Counted from the first letter of the stretch, positions 1-10,335 are shown. The stretch is DNA of 64,000 nucleotides from an uncultured Collinsella sp. (GCA_958443615.1 CAUCLI010000005.1:62001-126000), one strand, 5' to 3'. The notes: generated from the letters alone by a model not told the origin. Program-made: numbers and translations.

Positions 1-2
1 TG

Positions 3-80
3 GTGGTGGGTGCGCTCGAGGCCCTCGCCGTGCTGTTTTTCGCCCGCAAGGTCAAGCAGGAGCATGCCACCTGGCACTAA
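3..80 (+). CDS. 3' end of an upstream membrane-protein gene (partial)
   Basis: The window opens inside this gene. The last 25 codons can be read and end at TAA (78-80). They encode a hydrophobic stretch (ALEALAVLFFARK) and then a short charged tail ending in TWH, which looks like the last transmembrane helix and cytosolic tail of a multipass transporter. The family cannot be told from this fragment. Confidence 0.55.
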   Translation: MVGALEALAVLFFARKVKQEHATWH

Positions 81-257
81 CGCCGTTCGCGCGCCGATTT
101 GCGCCGTCCGATACCGAGCTGCGCCGCCCGTTTGTTTCGGCGTTCGTTTGCACCGGCCGGCGTCCGTCCGCGCCGATCGACATCCGTTCGCGCGCCTCGT
201 CTCGCCGGTCTCGGAAATGCGCGGTTGAGGGTATGAACGATTTTTATGGCAGGAATT

Positions 258-294
258 GGAGCTTATGAACGATTCGTTCATAAGCTCCTTTTTT
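258..294 (+). terminator. Intrinsic terminator, 15-bp perfect stem
   Basis: Arms 258-272 and 274-288 are perfectly complementary around one base and are followed by six T (289-294). It lies between the convergent upstream gene and the acyltransferase gene. The T-tract suits termination of plus-strand transcripts. No gene is visible in the rest of 81-345. Confidence 0.8.
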
Positions 295-345
295 GTACAT
301 ATATTTACCTGCGGAAATGATGGGCCTCAAATAGGAGGGGAGGGG

Positions 346-1404
346 TCAATCGTTCATATCTTTCGTTTGCGCGTCGTTCGGGTCGGGTGCGATCGGGGCT
401 TTCTGCGCGCGCATCCCCGTCCATTTGATCTTGAGCAGTCGCGCGAAGGGGCGCTCGAAGACGGGCGCGGCGCATGCGAGGACGATGATGGCCGTGAGCG
501 CCACGACGGCGAGCGTGCCGGGCACGGCATCGACCATCCATGGGATGTCGTAAAGCGAGGTGTGGAAGGTGAGCCAGGCGCGGATCAGGCGGTGCAGTAC
601 ATAGACCTGCAGCGTGCGGCGACCGAGGGTGGTGAGCGCGCAGCGGCGCTCAGGCGCCAGGCGGATCAGGGCGACAGAGAATATCCCGGCAACTCCGAGT
701 GCCGTGAGTTTTTGGATCACCCCGAGGGCAAGTCCCCGCTCATAGGGGTTGTCGCCATAGACCATGGGGAAGAACCACTCGTGCGCGTCGGGATCGACCA
801 TGCGCGCGGCGGCAATCGCGAGGGCGATCGCAACTGCGCACGGCGCGCCTCGCCAAGTGCGAACACGCAGGATATCCCGTGGGTCCAGATAATACCCGAG
901 CGCGAAGCAGGGCAAAAAGGCGACGGTCCGGCTGATGGCGAGAAACCCGCTCGAGAGGTCGACCATACCCCACAGCAGCGACGCGGCGAGCGAGAGCGCC
1001 ATGCCGCGCCGCGCACCCAGGCGCGAGAGCGCCGGGGTCAGCGCGTACCAGCACGCCATCGATATCAGGTACCACGGCGCCGAGGTGAACGCGAGGATGC
1101 GCGCAGGAGTGAGTGCGGCGCCGTTGATGAGCGCGAGCGCCAGCTGAAAGGCGAAGCCGAGGGCGAGGAAGCTCAGGATGCGGTCGACGTTGAGCCGCCC
1201 GCCGCGGTATGCGCCCTTGGCGAACAGGCCGGACATGAACACGAACAACGGCATGTGAAACAGGTAGATGATGTCGAAGGCGGCGCTGAGCACGGGATTC
1301 GCGTTGTGCACGGGATGCGCCACATGGCCGAGGACCACCAGGATGATGAGGATGCCCTTGATGTTGTCGAACAGGGCGATTCTCTCGCCCCCGCGTTGCT
1401 CCAC
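346..1404 (-). CDS. Acyltransferase 3 family membrane protein
   Basis: Integral-membrane O-acyltransferase of the Acyl_transf_3 (OafA/WecH-like) superfamily, which moves acetyl or similar groups onto cell-surface sugars. The N-terminus has the family signature (FDNIKGILIILVVLGH), where the final His of the first helix is the usual catalytic residue. About ten hydrophobic segments follow, with a basic C-terminal tail. I prefer the GTG start at 1404 because a strong Shine-Dalgarno (AAAGGGGG) lies just before it. An ATG at 1428 adds eight residues but has a poor ribosome site. At about 352 residues it is a normal length for the stand-alone family. The substrate cannot be inferred, since no polysaccharide operon is adjacent. 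Confidence 0.8.
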   Translation of the reverse strand: MEQRGGERIALFDNIKGILIILVVLGHVAHPVHNANPVLSAAFDIIYLFHMPLFVFMSGLFAKGAYRGGRLNVDRILSFLALGFAFQLALALINGAALTPARILAFTSAPWYLISMACWYALTPALSRLGARRGMALSLAASLLWGMVDLSSGFLAISRTVAFLPCFALGYYLDPRDILRVRTWRGAPCAVAIALAIAAARMVDPDAHEWFFPMVYGDNPYERGLALGVIQKLTALGVAGIFSVALIRLAPERRCALTTLGRRTLQVYVLHRLIRAWLTFHTSLYDIPWMVDAVPGTLAVVALTAIIVLACAAPVFERPFARLLKIKWTGMRAQKAPIAPDPNDAQTKDMND

Positions 1405-1546
1405 GCTCGACCCCCTTTCGTTGCGCATGGAGTTCCCATGCTAGCAAGACGCAAGCGCTCACGCCGTTGCCGTAAGATATCTGCATATCTGACGTGAACG
1501 GGCGGGCTCGACGCGCGCGACCCGCCCTTGGGCGAGAGGGGCTTTC

Positions 1547-2335
1547 ATGAACCTGGACACAACGAAGATCGGCTTCATCGGTTTCGGCAACATGGCGAGC
1601 GCCATGGCGGACGGCTGGATCGCCAGCGGCGCGGTCCCGGCGGAGAACATGTGCGCATGCGCGGGGCGTTATGACGCCCTCGTGTCCCGTTGCGAGGAGC
1701 GCGGCATGCGCGCCCTCAAGAGCGCGGCGGACGTGGCGGAGGCCTCCGACGTGGTGGTCGTCGCCGTCAAGCCCTACATGATCGAAGACGTCCTGTCGCC
1801 GATCGCGGGCGCGCTCGCCGATAAGACGGTGCTCTCCGTCGCTGCCGGCTGGGATTGCGAGGCGTATGAGCGGGTCATCCCGGGCACACGCCACCTCTCG
1901 ACGGTGCCCAACACCCCGGTCGCCATCAACGAGGGCGTCATCGCCTGCGAGAAGGCCTCCACGCTCACCGGCGCCGACCATGAGCTCATCTTCGGCCTGC
2001 TCGAGTTGCTCGGGTCCCCCATCGAGGTCGAGACGCGCCTGCTGTCCGTGGCGGGCACGGTGGGCGGCTGCTCACCGGCGTTCGTCGCCATGGTCATCGA
2101 GGCGTTGGCGGACGCTGCGGTGAAGCACGGCATCCCGCGCGCGACGGCGTATCCCATGGTGAGCCAGATGATGGTCGGCACCGCCAAGCTGCAACTTGCG
2201 ACCGGCATGCATCCCGGTGCGATGAAGGACGCCGTGTGCTCCCCCGGCGGCACCACGATCCGCGGTGTGGCCGAGCTCGAGGCCGCCGGCATGCGCTCGG
2301 CGTTCATCCGCGCCATCGACGCGATCGAGGGATAG
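1547..2335 (+). CDS. proC: Pyrroline-5-carboxylate reductase
   Basis: Catalyses the last step of proline synthesis, the NAD(P)H-dependent reduction of pyrroline-5-carboxylate to proline in the cytosol. The 262 residues match the family length. An N-terminal Rossmann fold starts with GFGNMASAMADGW. The C-terminal dimerisation domain has the P5CR signature CSPGGTTIRGVAELEAAG at about residues 229-246. The start is ATG 1547, with GAGAGGGG a few bases before it. The gene appears to be a single unit. Its divergent neighbour is the acyltransferase, and a terminator is not obvious before the pilus locus. Confidence 0.95.
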   Translation: MNLDTTKIGFIGFGNMASAMADGWIASGAVPAENMCACAGRYDALVSRCEERGMRALKSAADVAEASDVVVVAVKPYMIEDVLSPIAGALADKTVLSVAAGWDCEAYERVIPGTRHLSTVPNTPVAINEGVIACEKASTLTGADHELIFGLLELLGSPIEVETRLLSVAGTVGGCSPAFVAMVIEALADAAVKHGIPRATAYPMVSQMMVGTAKLQLATGMHPGAMKDAVCSPGGTTIRGVAELEAAGMRSAFIRAIDAIEG

Positions 2336-2483
2336 CGCGCGACGCTCGTGAAGCGCTGCTCGCAAAAGGACGCATGTGGCCCCGTGGAAGAAATTCCGCC
2401 TCGCGCGTTGCGTGAGACGGAATAATCGAGTTGAAATTGCACTTGTGATTAACTGACACCGTGGGTGTGCCAATGTGCTAACA

Positions 2484-2511
2484 TTGTCATTCAATTGTAC
2501 TTTTGTATAGA
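2484..2511 (+). promoter_or_regulatory. Candidate promoter of the pilus adhesin
   Basis: TTGTCA (2484-2489), 16-bp spacer, TATAGA (2506-2511), 28 bp before the adhesin ATG at 2539. The surrounding DNA is AT-rich compared with the flanks. Transcription therefore starts just upstream of the signal-peptide codons and reads through the G tract. Confidence 0.6.
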
Positions 2512-2538
2512 TACGCCTTACGTTGAATGGAAGTGGCA

Positions 2539-5500
2539 ATGAGGAGCATTCGGTTTTCTAACGCCATTACCTCGCTTACCCTGCTTTCCGCTCTCGCGCT
2601 TGCGTCCATCCCCGCCATCTCCTCCGCAGAAGACGTAACGGGGGGGGGGCTCTCCAAGCAGAGTCCTGACAGAAGTCAATGATGCTGGGATCAATCAAGT
2701 TGGCGTCAAATCGACGGCGGCATGGAAGGCAATAGCTCCTGAGCAATATGGAATAGATGTCGCCTTTGATGTGTCTGGCCTGCAAGCGTCATGGGATGCG
2801 GGCGACAGGGGCAGCATCGAAATCCTTTCGATTCTCAATAAGGGAATAGAAGTAAATAGGGAAGACCTCAATTCGGTATCCGAGGCATTTGATGAGCGAT
2901 ATGCCGATAAGGGCGTGTCCCTTGATGTCGGTACCGATTGGGCAAATGTTTCGGAAACTGGCGAGCAAGTCGTACAAGCGACGAGAAACGATGAGACGTA
3001 CCAGAGGCTGTCGCTTCGCATTAAGTTCGATGAGCCGCAGACTGACTCCGTTCGCATAGAGCTGCCGGCTTCGCTTGACCAAAAGCTGAATTCCCGCGCA
3101 TTAACGGCGGAATCTGGTTCTGCGGATTATGTTGACGTGTTTTACGATGCGGAAACGGCACAACTCAATGAGGAAGGCATCGTCTCCATCTCCGTAAGTG
3201 GTGGCATCCAGCTCTCTCAGGGAGGGCAAAGCGTAGCCGTGGAGTCCCCGGCTCTCATGTTCTCAGATGCGAAGGAGGCAAAAGACCGCAACTCCCTTCG
3301 AATGGGGCCCGAGAACCATGCTGCGACTTCCGATGCTGCAATCGTCGCTAGCGATTGGAACATTAGCGACTTCAAAATGAAGAAGGTCTTTTCTGGAACA
3401 GCGGGTTTTGACGCCGATGACAGCAAGGGACATGACAGCGGATCCGGGAACAACATTCTTCGATCGTACGATTATGTTACCTATAGCATGAGCTATGCGC
3501 TGATGTGCGAAAACCTGGAGGGCGCGAGCCAAAACGCAACGCTTCGAGTTGAGGCGTCTCTTCCGTTGGAATCGGGAAAGATGGTATGGGATCTTGGCTC
3601 GATGGGCTGGCTCTCGAACGCGGAAGTGGTGGAAACCGCCGATGGCGCTCAGAAAATTACGGGCGATTTGCTCCTCCGGGGCGGGGAGCATAATCCTGCC
3701 GCTCCATCCGTTGGAACGTTGAATCTCGTGGCGAAGGTGCGCGATATCTCTCAGGGGCAGAACATCCCCCTTCCTAAAATCTCGGTTCAGAAAGTGGACG
3801 AAAGTGGTCATGCAACGGGCGAGGCGTACTCTGTTGGGCCAAACGATCTAGATCGAATCGATTCCGAGTGCAAGAATTATGAGTTGATAGGATCGGCTAA
3901 AGGAAGCTACAACGCACAGTTGCGCAGTGAGGGTGACGGACGTTACACCATCACCCTGCAGATTCGTACCGCAGAGAATGGACTTAAGGGCATTGCGCTG
4001 CCCAATAGCGAAAGCGAAATCCAGATCGATATGGAATCGAACTGGTACCAGAACATCAGGGGAATAAAGGTCAACAATATCGATCAGGTCCCGGCCGTTG
4101 TGGATCATGGATCATCCTCAACCACCCTTACGGAAGAATCGGTGGGGATGCAGGCGCCTTATGGCAATAAGATTGGAAGCCGTAAGGCGTCATTCAATAC
4201 GGTTTACAACAGCGGTATCCCGTATGAGATTCACGAAACCAATCGTGATGTGCCCGGTGCCGGGACGGGGCCCGCACGATACACGTTCAAAATCATGTCC
4301 GTTGGAATAGATCGGGAGCATATCGATACGCTTCCAGTGACTCATAACGCTTCTCGAAAGTCCGATCGCGAAGAGCGTGATTACGACCCCGAGCACGTGT
4401 ATAACTTCGCGTCATATCTATTTGAGGTCGATCAAGTTCAGCGTGCGGAAGAAACGTATGTGCAGATCAATGATTTGCACGTGACCGATTCTTCAGGCGA
4501 GGAATGTGGAGATATCGATCCGTCGGACAATAAGTGCACGGCATTGGGAATTGGTCCCGGTCCCGTAGAGGGGGCATACGGTTTTTACAACAATCACAAT
4601 TTTTTGAAGACGGACTCAAAAGAGGAATACTGGACAAAGAAGATCGATGATAAGGGCAATGAGGAAACTCTGGCCGATTATCAGGGCGTCGAATCAAGAG
4701 ATGTCGGAACGGCGGTCTTTGCCGCGAATCCTGGCCAGGCGTATAGGCCGGCCACGTCGGCTCATTATTTCTTCCTTCATGAGAATAAGGAGGGTATTTT
4801 CAACGCGCAATGCGCTCCTCAATACGTAACCCTCTTCCTAAAGTTCGACGACGAAATATTCGAGGTTGACGAGGATAGGCTGGAGGACTATCCCGCTGAG
4901 GCCGAGGCGTATTCTTTCCATCATGAAGCTGGGCACTATGGGTATCCGTCCGTTACAGCAAAATACGTGACTCTTGCGGGAGGCTGGAAGAGCGAGAACG
5001 AAATATTGGATGCGCATCTCAAGATGGATGCGAAGCAACGCTATCAGGATGCTCAAAACGGTGAAATTGAGGGCGGTAAAGGCCTGCTCAGGGTTCATGA
5101 CAGCTATGAAAGTGCGAAAAAATGCGGAGAACCGGTCGTAGGCATTGTGTATGACGTCTTCGTATCGTCCGACATCCTTGCTGCACATCTTTCGAATCCT
5201 GCGTATAGGGCTTGGAGTTTCGTTGTCAGCCTGAAGTCAGTGCCGGTCAAGGTGCGCGAAGACGCTGCGCTGAGGAATGGAAAGGTGCTCGAGAAAGACG
5301 ATGCTCGGCTCGTGGGGATGATGACATGGGATTCGACGACATCTGCCGTCGACATGTCAAAGGGCAATGAAGTTGCCCATACCTATAGCAGACTGAGTGG
5401 AGTCAATAATTCCTCTGGACACCAATGGACTCCACTGTTTGTGCCGAATAACAGCAACCCGAACACAACTACAAATTATACGAAGGCTAAATTTGACAAC

Positions 5501-7492
5501 GCGGGAAATCCAGTCGCCCTTCCAACAAGTGGCGCGCTCCTGAACGGCGAGGGATACCTGGGGTCAGGCCAGGATTTTCAACCTGCTGCTGGAGGCTCCT
5601 CATGGTACGTCCAGACATACGGTGTTGATGTGGACAAACGAGTCTCTCAGACCTTTGACGGTGCCGAAGATTCCAGCCCGAAAAACGTTTTTGATCTTGA
5701 TGCGGGCCAACGCCGCGTGGATTTCTCCATTGATTCAGTGCTAACCGGCTCTCGAGAGATATTGCTGACTGATACGTTGACCTTGACGGATACGGTGCCC
5801 GCTGGATTTTATCCCGTTGATCCCACAGCAGATGCAACGACCACCAATGGCGTTGAGCGTCGCTGGGGAATTTCGTATGGCGGTGCATACAGACAGGATG
5901 CGAACAGCAACGGTGGGTCCGGTGGTTCGTGGGTGGACGACGGGGCCAACAAGGTTTGCGAAAGTCTGCTCGACTGCAATGCGGTAATCGAGATGAAGGA
6001 AGAGACGAGTGGCTGGAATGACAAGGACCTTTCCTATTCGCTTAGCGAAAAGGAGAACCCCGATGGCTCGCATACGCTTACTTGGAGAATCGAGAACCTG
6101 CCTGTAGGGTATCGGATTCCGACAATTCACTATTCGACGTTGTTGGGATCGCTTGACGACCCCATGGCTGATCTTTCCAATGGAGATACCCTGAGCAATC
6201 GGGTAGTCGCGAAAGCCGATAATGGCGTGGTGGAAGACGCTTCTTCTGCAACGGTCACTGTCCTTCGTGGCGCTCGCGCTTCGATCGTCAAGTCCGCTGA
6301 TCATGAGCTGCGCGGCACGGACGATTCGATGGGCTTTGCTATACAGTTTGTCAACCACGCTGGCAACGAAGAGCAGCCTGTAAAGGGATTGGCCATAGCA
6401 GATGTTCTTCCTGGTCCCGATGACGGTAGTTGGTCGACAAAAGACCCCACGTTGAACAACAGCATGGGGAATTATCGAATCAAACCAGACACCTTCACGC
6501 TGGAGTCGAAGGGCTTTGAATGGATAAAAGGAGGTGTCGACGAGCATTACTCGCTTCAATTCTCCTGGGTGACCGAGGAGGATTTACAGGGAGGCAAGAC
6601 TTCCGTTGAAGCTCTTCGCAGTGAGTTTAAGTCGGGCAAGATATATTCCTCAATGAAAGCATGGAACGCCAAGCCGATTACTTTTAATGAAGACGGCACC
6701 GTAAATCCTGACTCTTGGGATGAAATCAAGAATGCGGTGGGTGACAGCAAAGTAGTTGCTTGGGGCATTTACTCGAATGATGAGACTGTTGTTCCAAGCG
6801 GGGCGGCTCTTCGTCTTCATTTTGAATACGAGTGGCTTGATGGCAATTTGCACGACAGGCACAATGCTTCCGACCAATTTCACAATACGGTCGGCATGAG
6901 AATTGAGTCGATCGGTTTGGATGTTAAATCCAAGGCCGCCACCGTGCCCACGCCGAGCGAGATGGATTTTGAGTTCACCAAGGTCGATGGCAAAGACGGG
7001 GACGCCCTTGCGGGCGCCGAGTTCAAGCTGTTCCGCTGGGTGGGTGCCGATGGCGCCCCAACGACGGGGCTTATCGACCCCGGCGACTACGATGATCGCA
7101 AGTGGGAGCTTGTCGACACCGTGACGAGCGGAGACGACGGCAAGGTGAAGTTCGAGGGCTTGGGGTCGCTCGACGGCTCTCCCGATTATCGCCTGATCGA
7201 GACCAAGGCGCCCGGCGGCTACTTACTCCCGGGCGGTCAGTGGAGCGTGAAGGTCGACGTCCTCAATGAGGAGATAATAATCGAGGCGGTCGACGGGGAA
7301 GGTGGCACGCAGCCGCCGGCCTTCGACAAAAGCGACAACGCTCTCAAGCTGCCCAATCATCGCGCCATGAGCATCCCGTCTTCGGGCGGCCGCGGGACTG
7401 CGCTCTTCGCTCTCGCCGGCAGTGCGATATGCCTTGCCGGCCTTTGGATATGCATTCTTCGCAAGCGCCCCGATATTCGGGCGCGCATATAG
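2539..7492 (+). CDS. Giant sortase-anchored pilus adhesin, frame broken at a G10 tract
   Basis: Secreted surface adhesin, probably the tip or ancillary pilin of the pilus encoded here. ATG 2539 (GGAAGTGG upstream) opens a classic signal peptide ending ISSA-ED. At ten G (2640-2649) the frame runs on to a stop at 2680-2682, giving only 47 residues. Removing one G (or adding two) joins it to a frame open from 2639 to the stop at 7490-7492, predicting about 1,650 residues. The only start inside that downstream frame near its beginning is a GTG (2771) with no ribosome site or signal peptide. The body has DUF11/isopeptide-like surface repeats. A SpaA/Cna-B domain (about 6955-7300) carries the E-box YRLIETKAP. 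The C-terminus has an IPSSG sorting signal, a hydrophobic helix and RKR. From about 2.69 to 6.95 kb the DNA is visibly less GC-rich than the anchor region. Confidence 0.85.
2640..2649 (+). repeat. Poly-G tract (G10), probable phase-variation switch
   Basis: Ten consecutive G lie directly after the signal-peptide codons of the adhesin. At G10 the reading frame terminates at 2680-2682. G9 or G12 would restore the full adhesin. Homopolymers of this length slip during replication. Comparable G-tract ON/OFF control is known for sortase-dependent pili of bifidobacteria. A base-count error in assembly cannot be excluded. Confidence 0.8.
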
Positions 7493-7495
7493 GGA

Positions 7496-7529
7496 GGGCC
7501 CGGCGTCCAACCGTACGGTTGCCGGGCCC
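7496..7529 (+). promoter_or_regulatory. Stem-loop between adhesin and pilin genes
   Basis: Nine-bp arms (GGGCCCGGC at 7496-7504, GCCGGGCCC at 7521-7529) around a loop that itself contains a short AACCG/CGGTT pairing. It begins 4 bases after the adhesin stop and has no T-tract. It may act as a partial terminator or an RNA-stability element that sets adhesin:pilin stoichiometry. Confidence 0.6.
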
Positions 7530-7617
7530 ATACACAATGGCTACTTCGCGCGTCGAGCGCGAGTTGATAGCACGTAGGCAAGCGGGGCGCGCGCCCCAAG
7601 AAGAAAGGAAGGAAGAG

Positions 7618-9195
7618 ATGGGGAAGCATAGATTCACCGCGCTCCTGACCATGGTCGCGGCGGCCCTCGTCCTCGTGTTCGGTTCGGTAACGCAGGCCCG
7701 GGCGCTTTCGGTTAACGATACGGGGACCATTACCGTTAACGGCGTCGAAAATGGCGTGCAGGTCACGGGGTATAAAGTCATCTCCGTAAATTTTGATTAC
7801 ACTCCCGGACACGAGCAGTACAAGAACCCGCAGTTCACGTGGGAGCCTTCCGTTCGCAATACGGTGAAGGCCATTGATTCCAGCTATGTGGGCGCATCCG
7901 GAGAGGTGACCGAGGCATTCACCAAGGCCAATGCGGATAAGGTCGCTACGGTATATGCTGCCCTCGCCAGCAAAATTGGCGATGGCGCCATTACTGGCCT
8001 GACTAAAGTTGAAGTGACGGCAAACGGCGATTCATGCGTCCTGACCGATGTTGGCCAGGGCGGCTACCTCGTTCTCATGGCGGGCGGTGCAAAAAGCTAT
8101 CGTCCCGCTGCCGCCAACGTCGTCCCTGAGGCGAATGATTCAGGTTACGTGCTCGCCAGCCCTTCGGTGAGTGCCAAGAGCTCCGACGTCCCGTTTGAGA
8201 AAACGGTCAATAAGGTTGAGATTGTGGGCGCCCAATATGGCGACACGCTCGACTTTGAGCTCGTTGGTGGCATCCCGCTTTATCCCGAGAAGGCCATCAA
8301 TAAGGTCTACAAGATGACCGACAAACTCGATAAGGGTCTTACGCTCAACGAAGATAGCGTTACGGTGCAGGTCACCGCGAAGGCGAAAGGGGAGCAGCTC
8401 CAGGAGTCCGATTGGAGCGATGTTCCGTCCACTTCGTACACGGTGAATGCGAGCGCTGCGAGCTTCTCGCTTACGGTTGATTTTGATTATGACAAGCTTG
8501 CCAAGCCTGACTACACGCAGTATCCGATGACGACCGCCTACAAGCAGGTGCGCGTCAAATACACGGCGGTCCTCAACGAGAACGCGACCATCGGAACGAC
8601 CGGCAACAAAAACGAGGCCAAGCTCATCTATGCCAACGATGGTTATACCGAGGGTTCTTACAATGAAATCCCTGACGAGACGACCACCTATTCCTACGGC
8701 ATCGATATCTTCAAGAAGGATCCCTCTGGTCAGAAGCTTGCGGGTGCGGCCTTTGAGCTGTCTAATTCCGAGAGCGAGAAAATCTCCTTCGTGAAGACGG
8801 CCAGTGGAAAATATCGCGTCGCGACGGACGAGGACCAAACTCAGGACAAGGTTACCGAGGTCGAGGTCGACAACGAGGGTAACTTGTTGATGAGCGGCCT
8901 CAATGAGGGCACATACTATCTCAAGGAGACCAAGGCCCCTGTTGGCTACAACCCGATCAATGAGCCCATTCAAGTCGTGATCAAGGATAAGGATGGCTCC
9001 GGCGACCTTGACGGCAACGTGGACGGTCAGGGCGAGCATGTTGGTTATGTGCGGCAAGAGGTCGAAAACCGCAAGGGCTTCCAGCTGCCCACCACCGGTG
9101 GTGCGGGCACCGCCATGTTCGCGGCGGTCGGCGTCGTCCTCGTGGGCGGCGGCGCTGCGCTTTACCACAACATCCGCAAGCGCGAGCAGCGCTAA
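7618..9195 (+). CDS. Major (backbone) pilin with LPTTG sorting signal
   Basis: Shaft subunit of a sortase-assembled pilus. I start it at ATG 7618, preceded by AAGAAAGGAAGG, giving 525 residues. A signal peptide ends near residue 29 (TQARA). The middle domain has the fimbrial isopeptide-forming pattern (PLYPEKAINK, then MTDKLDKGLTL). A SpaA/Cna-B domain starts around FKKDPSGQKLAGAAFEL and carries the E-box YYLKETKAPVGY. The C-terminus has LPTTGG, a hydrophobic helix and an RKREQR tail. An open frame extends upstream to 7429 but lacks a start signal. Two class C sortase genes follow, so polymerisation and wall anchoring are encoded locally. I could not place the polymerisation lysine with certainty. 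Confidence 0.93.
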   Translation: MGKHRFTALLTMVAAALVLVFGSVTQARALSVNDTGTITVNGVENGVQVTGYKVISVNFDYTPGHEQYKNPQFTWEPSVRNTVKAIDSSYVGASGEVTEAFTKANADKVATVYAALASKIGDGAITGLTKVEVTANGDSCVLTDVGQGGYLVLMAGGAKSYRPAAANVVPEANDSGYVLASPSVSAKSSDVPFEKTVNKVEIVGAQYGDTLDFELVGGIPLYPEKAINKVYKMTDKLDKGLTLNEDSVTVQVTAKAKGEQLQESDWSDVPSTSYTVNASAASFSLTVDFDYDKLAKPDYTQYPMTTAYKQVRVKYTAVLNENATIGTTGNKNEAKLIYANDGYTEGSYNEIPDETTTYSYGIDIFKKDPSGQKLAGAAFELSNSESEKISFVKTASGKYRVATDEDQTQDKVTEVEVDNEGNLLMSGLNEGTYYLKETKAPVGYNPINEPIQVVIKDKDGSGDLDGNVDGQGEHVGYVRQEVENRKGFQLPTTGGAGTAMFAAVGVVLVGGGAALYHNIRKREQR

Positions 9196-9312
9196 GAATT
9201 CCTGGGGGCGGGCCTTCCTTCCGTGCGGTTGGCCCGTCTCTCCCTATCGCCGGGGTCGCGATCGCGCACGGCCCCGGCGACCCGCTTCGGTTCAAACCGC
9301 ATTGCTTCTTTC

Positions 9313-9348
9313 TAACCGTTCTGACCAACCGTCTGGTTAGAACGGTTG
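9313..9348 (+). promoter_or_regulatory. 15-bp stem-loop between pilin and sortase genes
   Basis: Arms 9313-9327 and 9334-9348 pair over 15 bp with two wobbles and a 6-nt loop. No T-tract follows. Its place between the abundant pilin message and the sortases suggests an mRNA processing or attenuation element. Confidence 0.6.
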
Positions 9349-9359
9349 GAAAGGTGCAA

Positions 9360-9380
9360 TTCCCCTTTTCAACAGGGGAA
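9360..9380 (+). promoter_or_regulatory. Small stem-loop just before sortase gene
   Basis: Seven-bp stem (TTCCCCT / AGGGGAA) with a 7-nt loop, 22 bp before the sortase start. Together with the preceding hairpin it makes the pilin-sortase gap highly structured. Confidence 0.45.
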
Positions 9381-9402
9381 ACGGTAATAGTTTCAAATCA
9401 CG

Positions 9403-10335
9403 ATGCCAAAGGGGATTGGGTTGCCGCACGTCCGGAAGAGCATATACCCGGTTTCGAGCCCGGTATGTCCGCGCCCCCGCGCTCGCCGCGGCATACCCGC
9501 GTGGTTGCCGTTGGCGCTCGTGCTCGCGGGCGTTGCCGTCATGTCGTATCCCTACGTGAGCAACTGGCTCGCCGAGCGCAATGCCAGCCGCGTTATCCAG
9601 AATTACGGGGAGGCGGTGGCTGAGTACTCCGAAGAGGATATTGAAGCCGCGCGACGGGCGGCGCTGGAGTACAACGAGAGCCTTGCGGGCGACCCGGTGC
9701 ATGACCCCTTCGTCCCCGGTAGCGGGTACGCCCTGCCCAAGAATTACGAGGAGGTCCTGAACCTCGACGGAGACGGCGTGATGGGCTTCATCGAGATCCC
9801 CAAGATCGACGTGAGCCTCCCCATCCTGCACGGCACTTCGGAGGAGGTGCTCGCCGAAGGGGTGGGGCACATCGAGCAGACCGCGCTTCCCATCGGCGGT
9901 GAGGGGCGGCACAGCGTGCTCACCGGCCATCGAGGGCTGCCCTCCGCCGAGCTCTTCACGCGGTTGGACGAGCTTGGGGCCGGTGATGAGTTCTACATTC
10001 ACATGCTCGATGAGGTCATGGCCTACCGTGTGGACAAGATCAACGTGGTGGAGCCCGATGAGCTGGCCGAGCTCGCCGCCGAGCCGGGGCTGGACCTGGT
10101 GACGCTCGTCACCTGCACGCCCTACGCGGTGAACACGCACCGCCTGCTGGTGCGCGGCGCGCGCGTTCCGTACGTGGAGGGCGCCGAGGAGAAGGCGGCT
10201 GAGAAGTCGGCCGGATGGCGCCCGACTCCGTATGAACTGGGGCTCGCTGCCGGTGCGGGTTTGCTCGCCGTGGTTGGGGTGGGCACCCTTGCGCTGCGGC
10301 GCATGCGGCCGAGGGGGCGCCATGCGCGCGGGTAG
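9403..10335 (+). CDS. Class C (pilin-polymerising) sortase with C-terminal membrane helix
   Basis: Membrane transpeptidase that joins pilin subunits through their LPxTG-type signals. An N-terminal membrane helix lies around residues 33-50. The lid motif DPF (VHDPFVPG) is visible. The catalytic His is in LTGHRGLP, the Cys in TLVTCTPY and the Arg in THRLLVRG. A second transmembrane helix near the C-terminus (LGLAAGAGLLAVVGVGTLAL) is typical of class C enzymes. ATG 9403 lacks a good ribosome site, so the exact start is uncertain. Its end overlaps the start of a second sortase by 14 bp, indicating coupled translation. Confidence 0.93.
   Translation: MPKGIGLPHVRKSIYPVSSPVCPRPRARRGIPAWLPLALVLAGVAVMSYPYVSNWLAERNASRVIQNYGEAVAEYSEEDIEAARRAALEYNESLAGDPVHDPFVPGSGYALPKNYEEVLNLDGDGVMGFIEIPKIDVSLPILHGTSEEVLAEGVGHIEQTALPIGGEGRHSVLTGHRGLPSAELFTRLDELGAGDEFYIHMLDEVMAYRVDKINVVEPDELAELAAEPGLDLVTLVTCTPYAVNTHRLLVRGARVPYVEGAEEKAAEKSAGWRPTPYELGLAAGAGLLAVVGVGTLALRRMRPRGRHARG

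Noticed and set aside
2771..7492. Adhesin starting at an internal GTG as an intact gene
   Set aside because: No ribosome site and no signal peptide at 2771. The real signal peptide lies upstream in another frame, so a broken or switched frame explains the data better.
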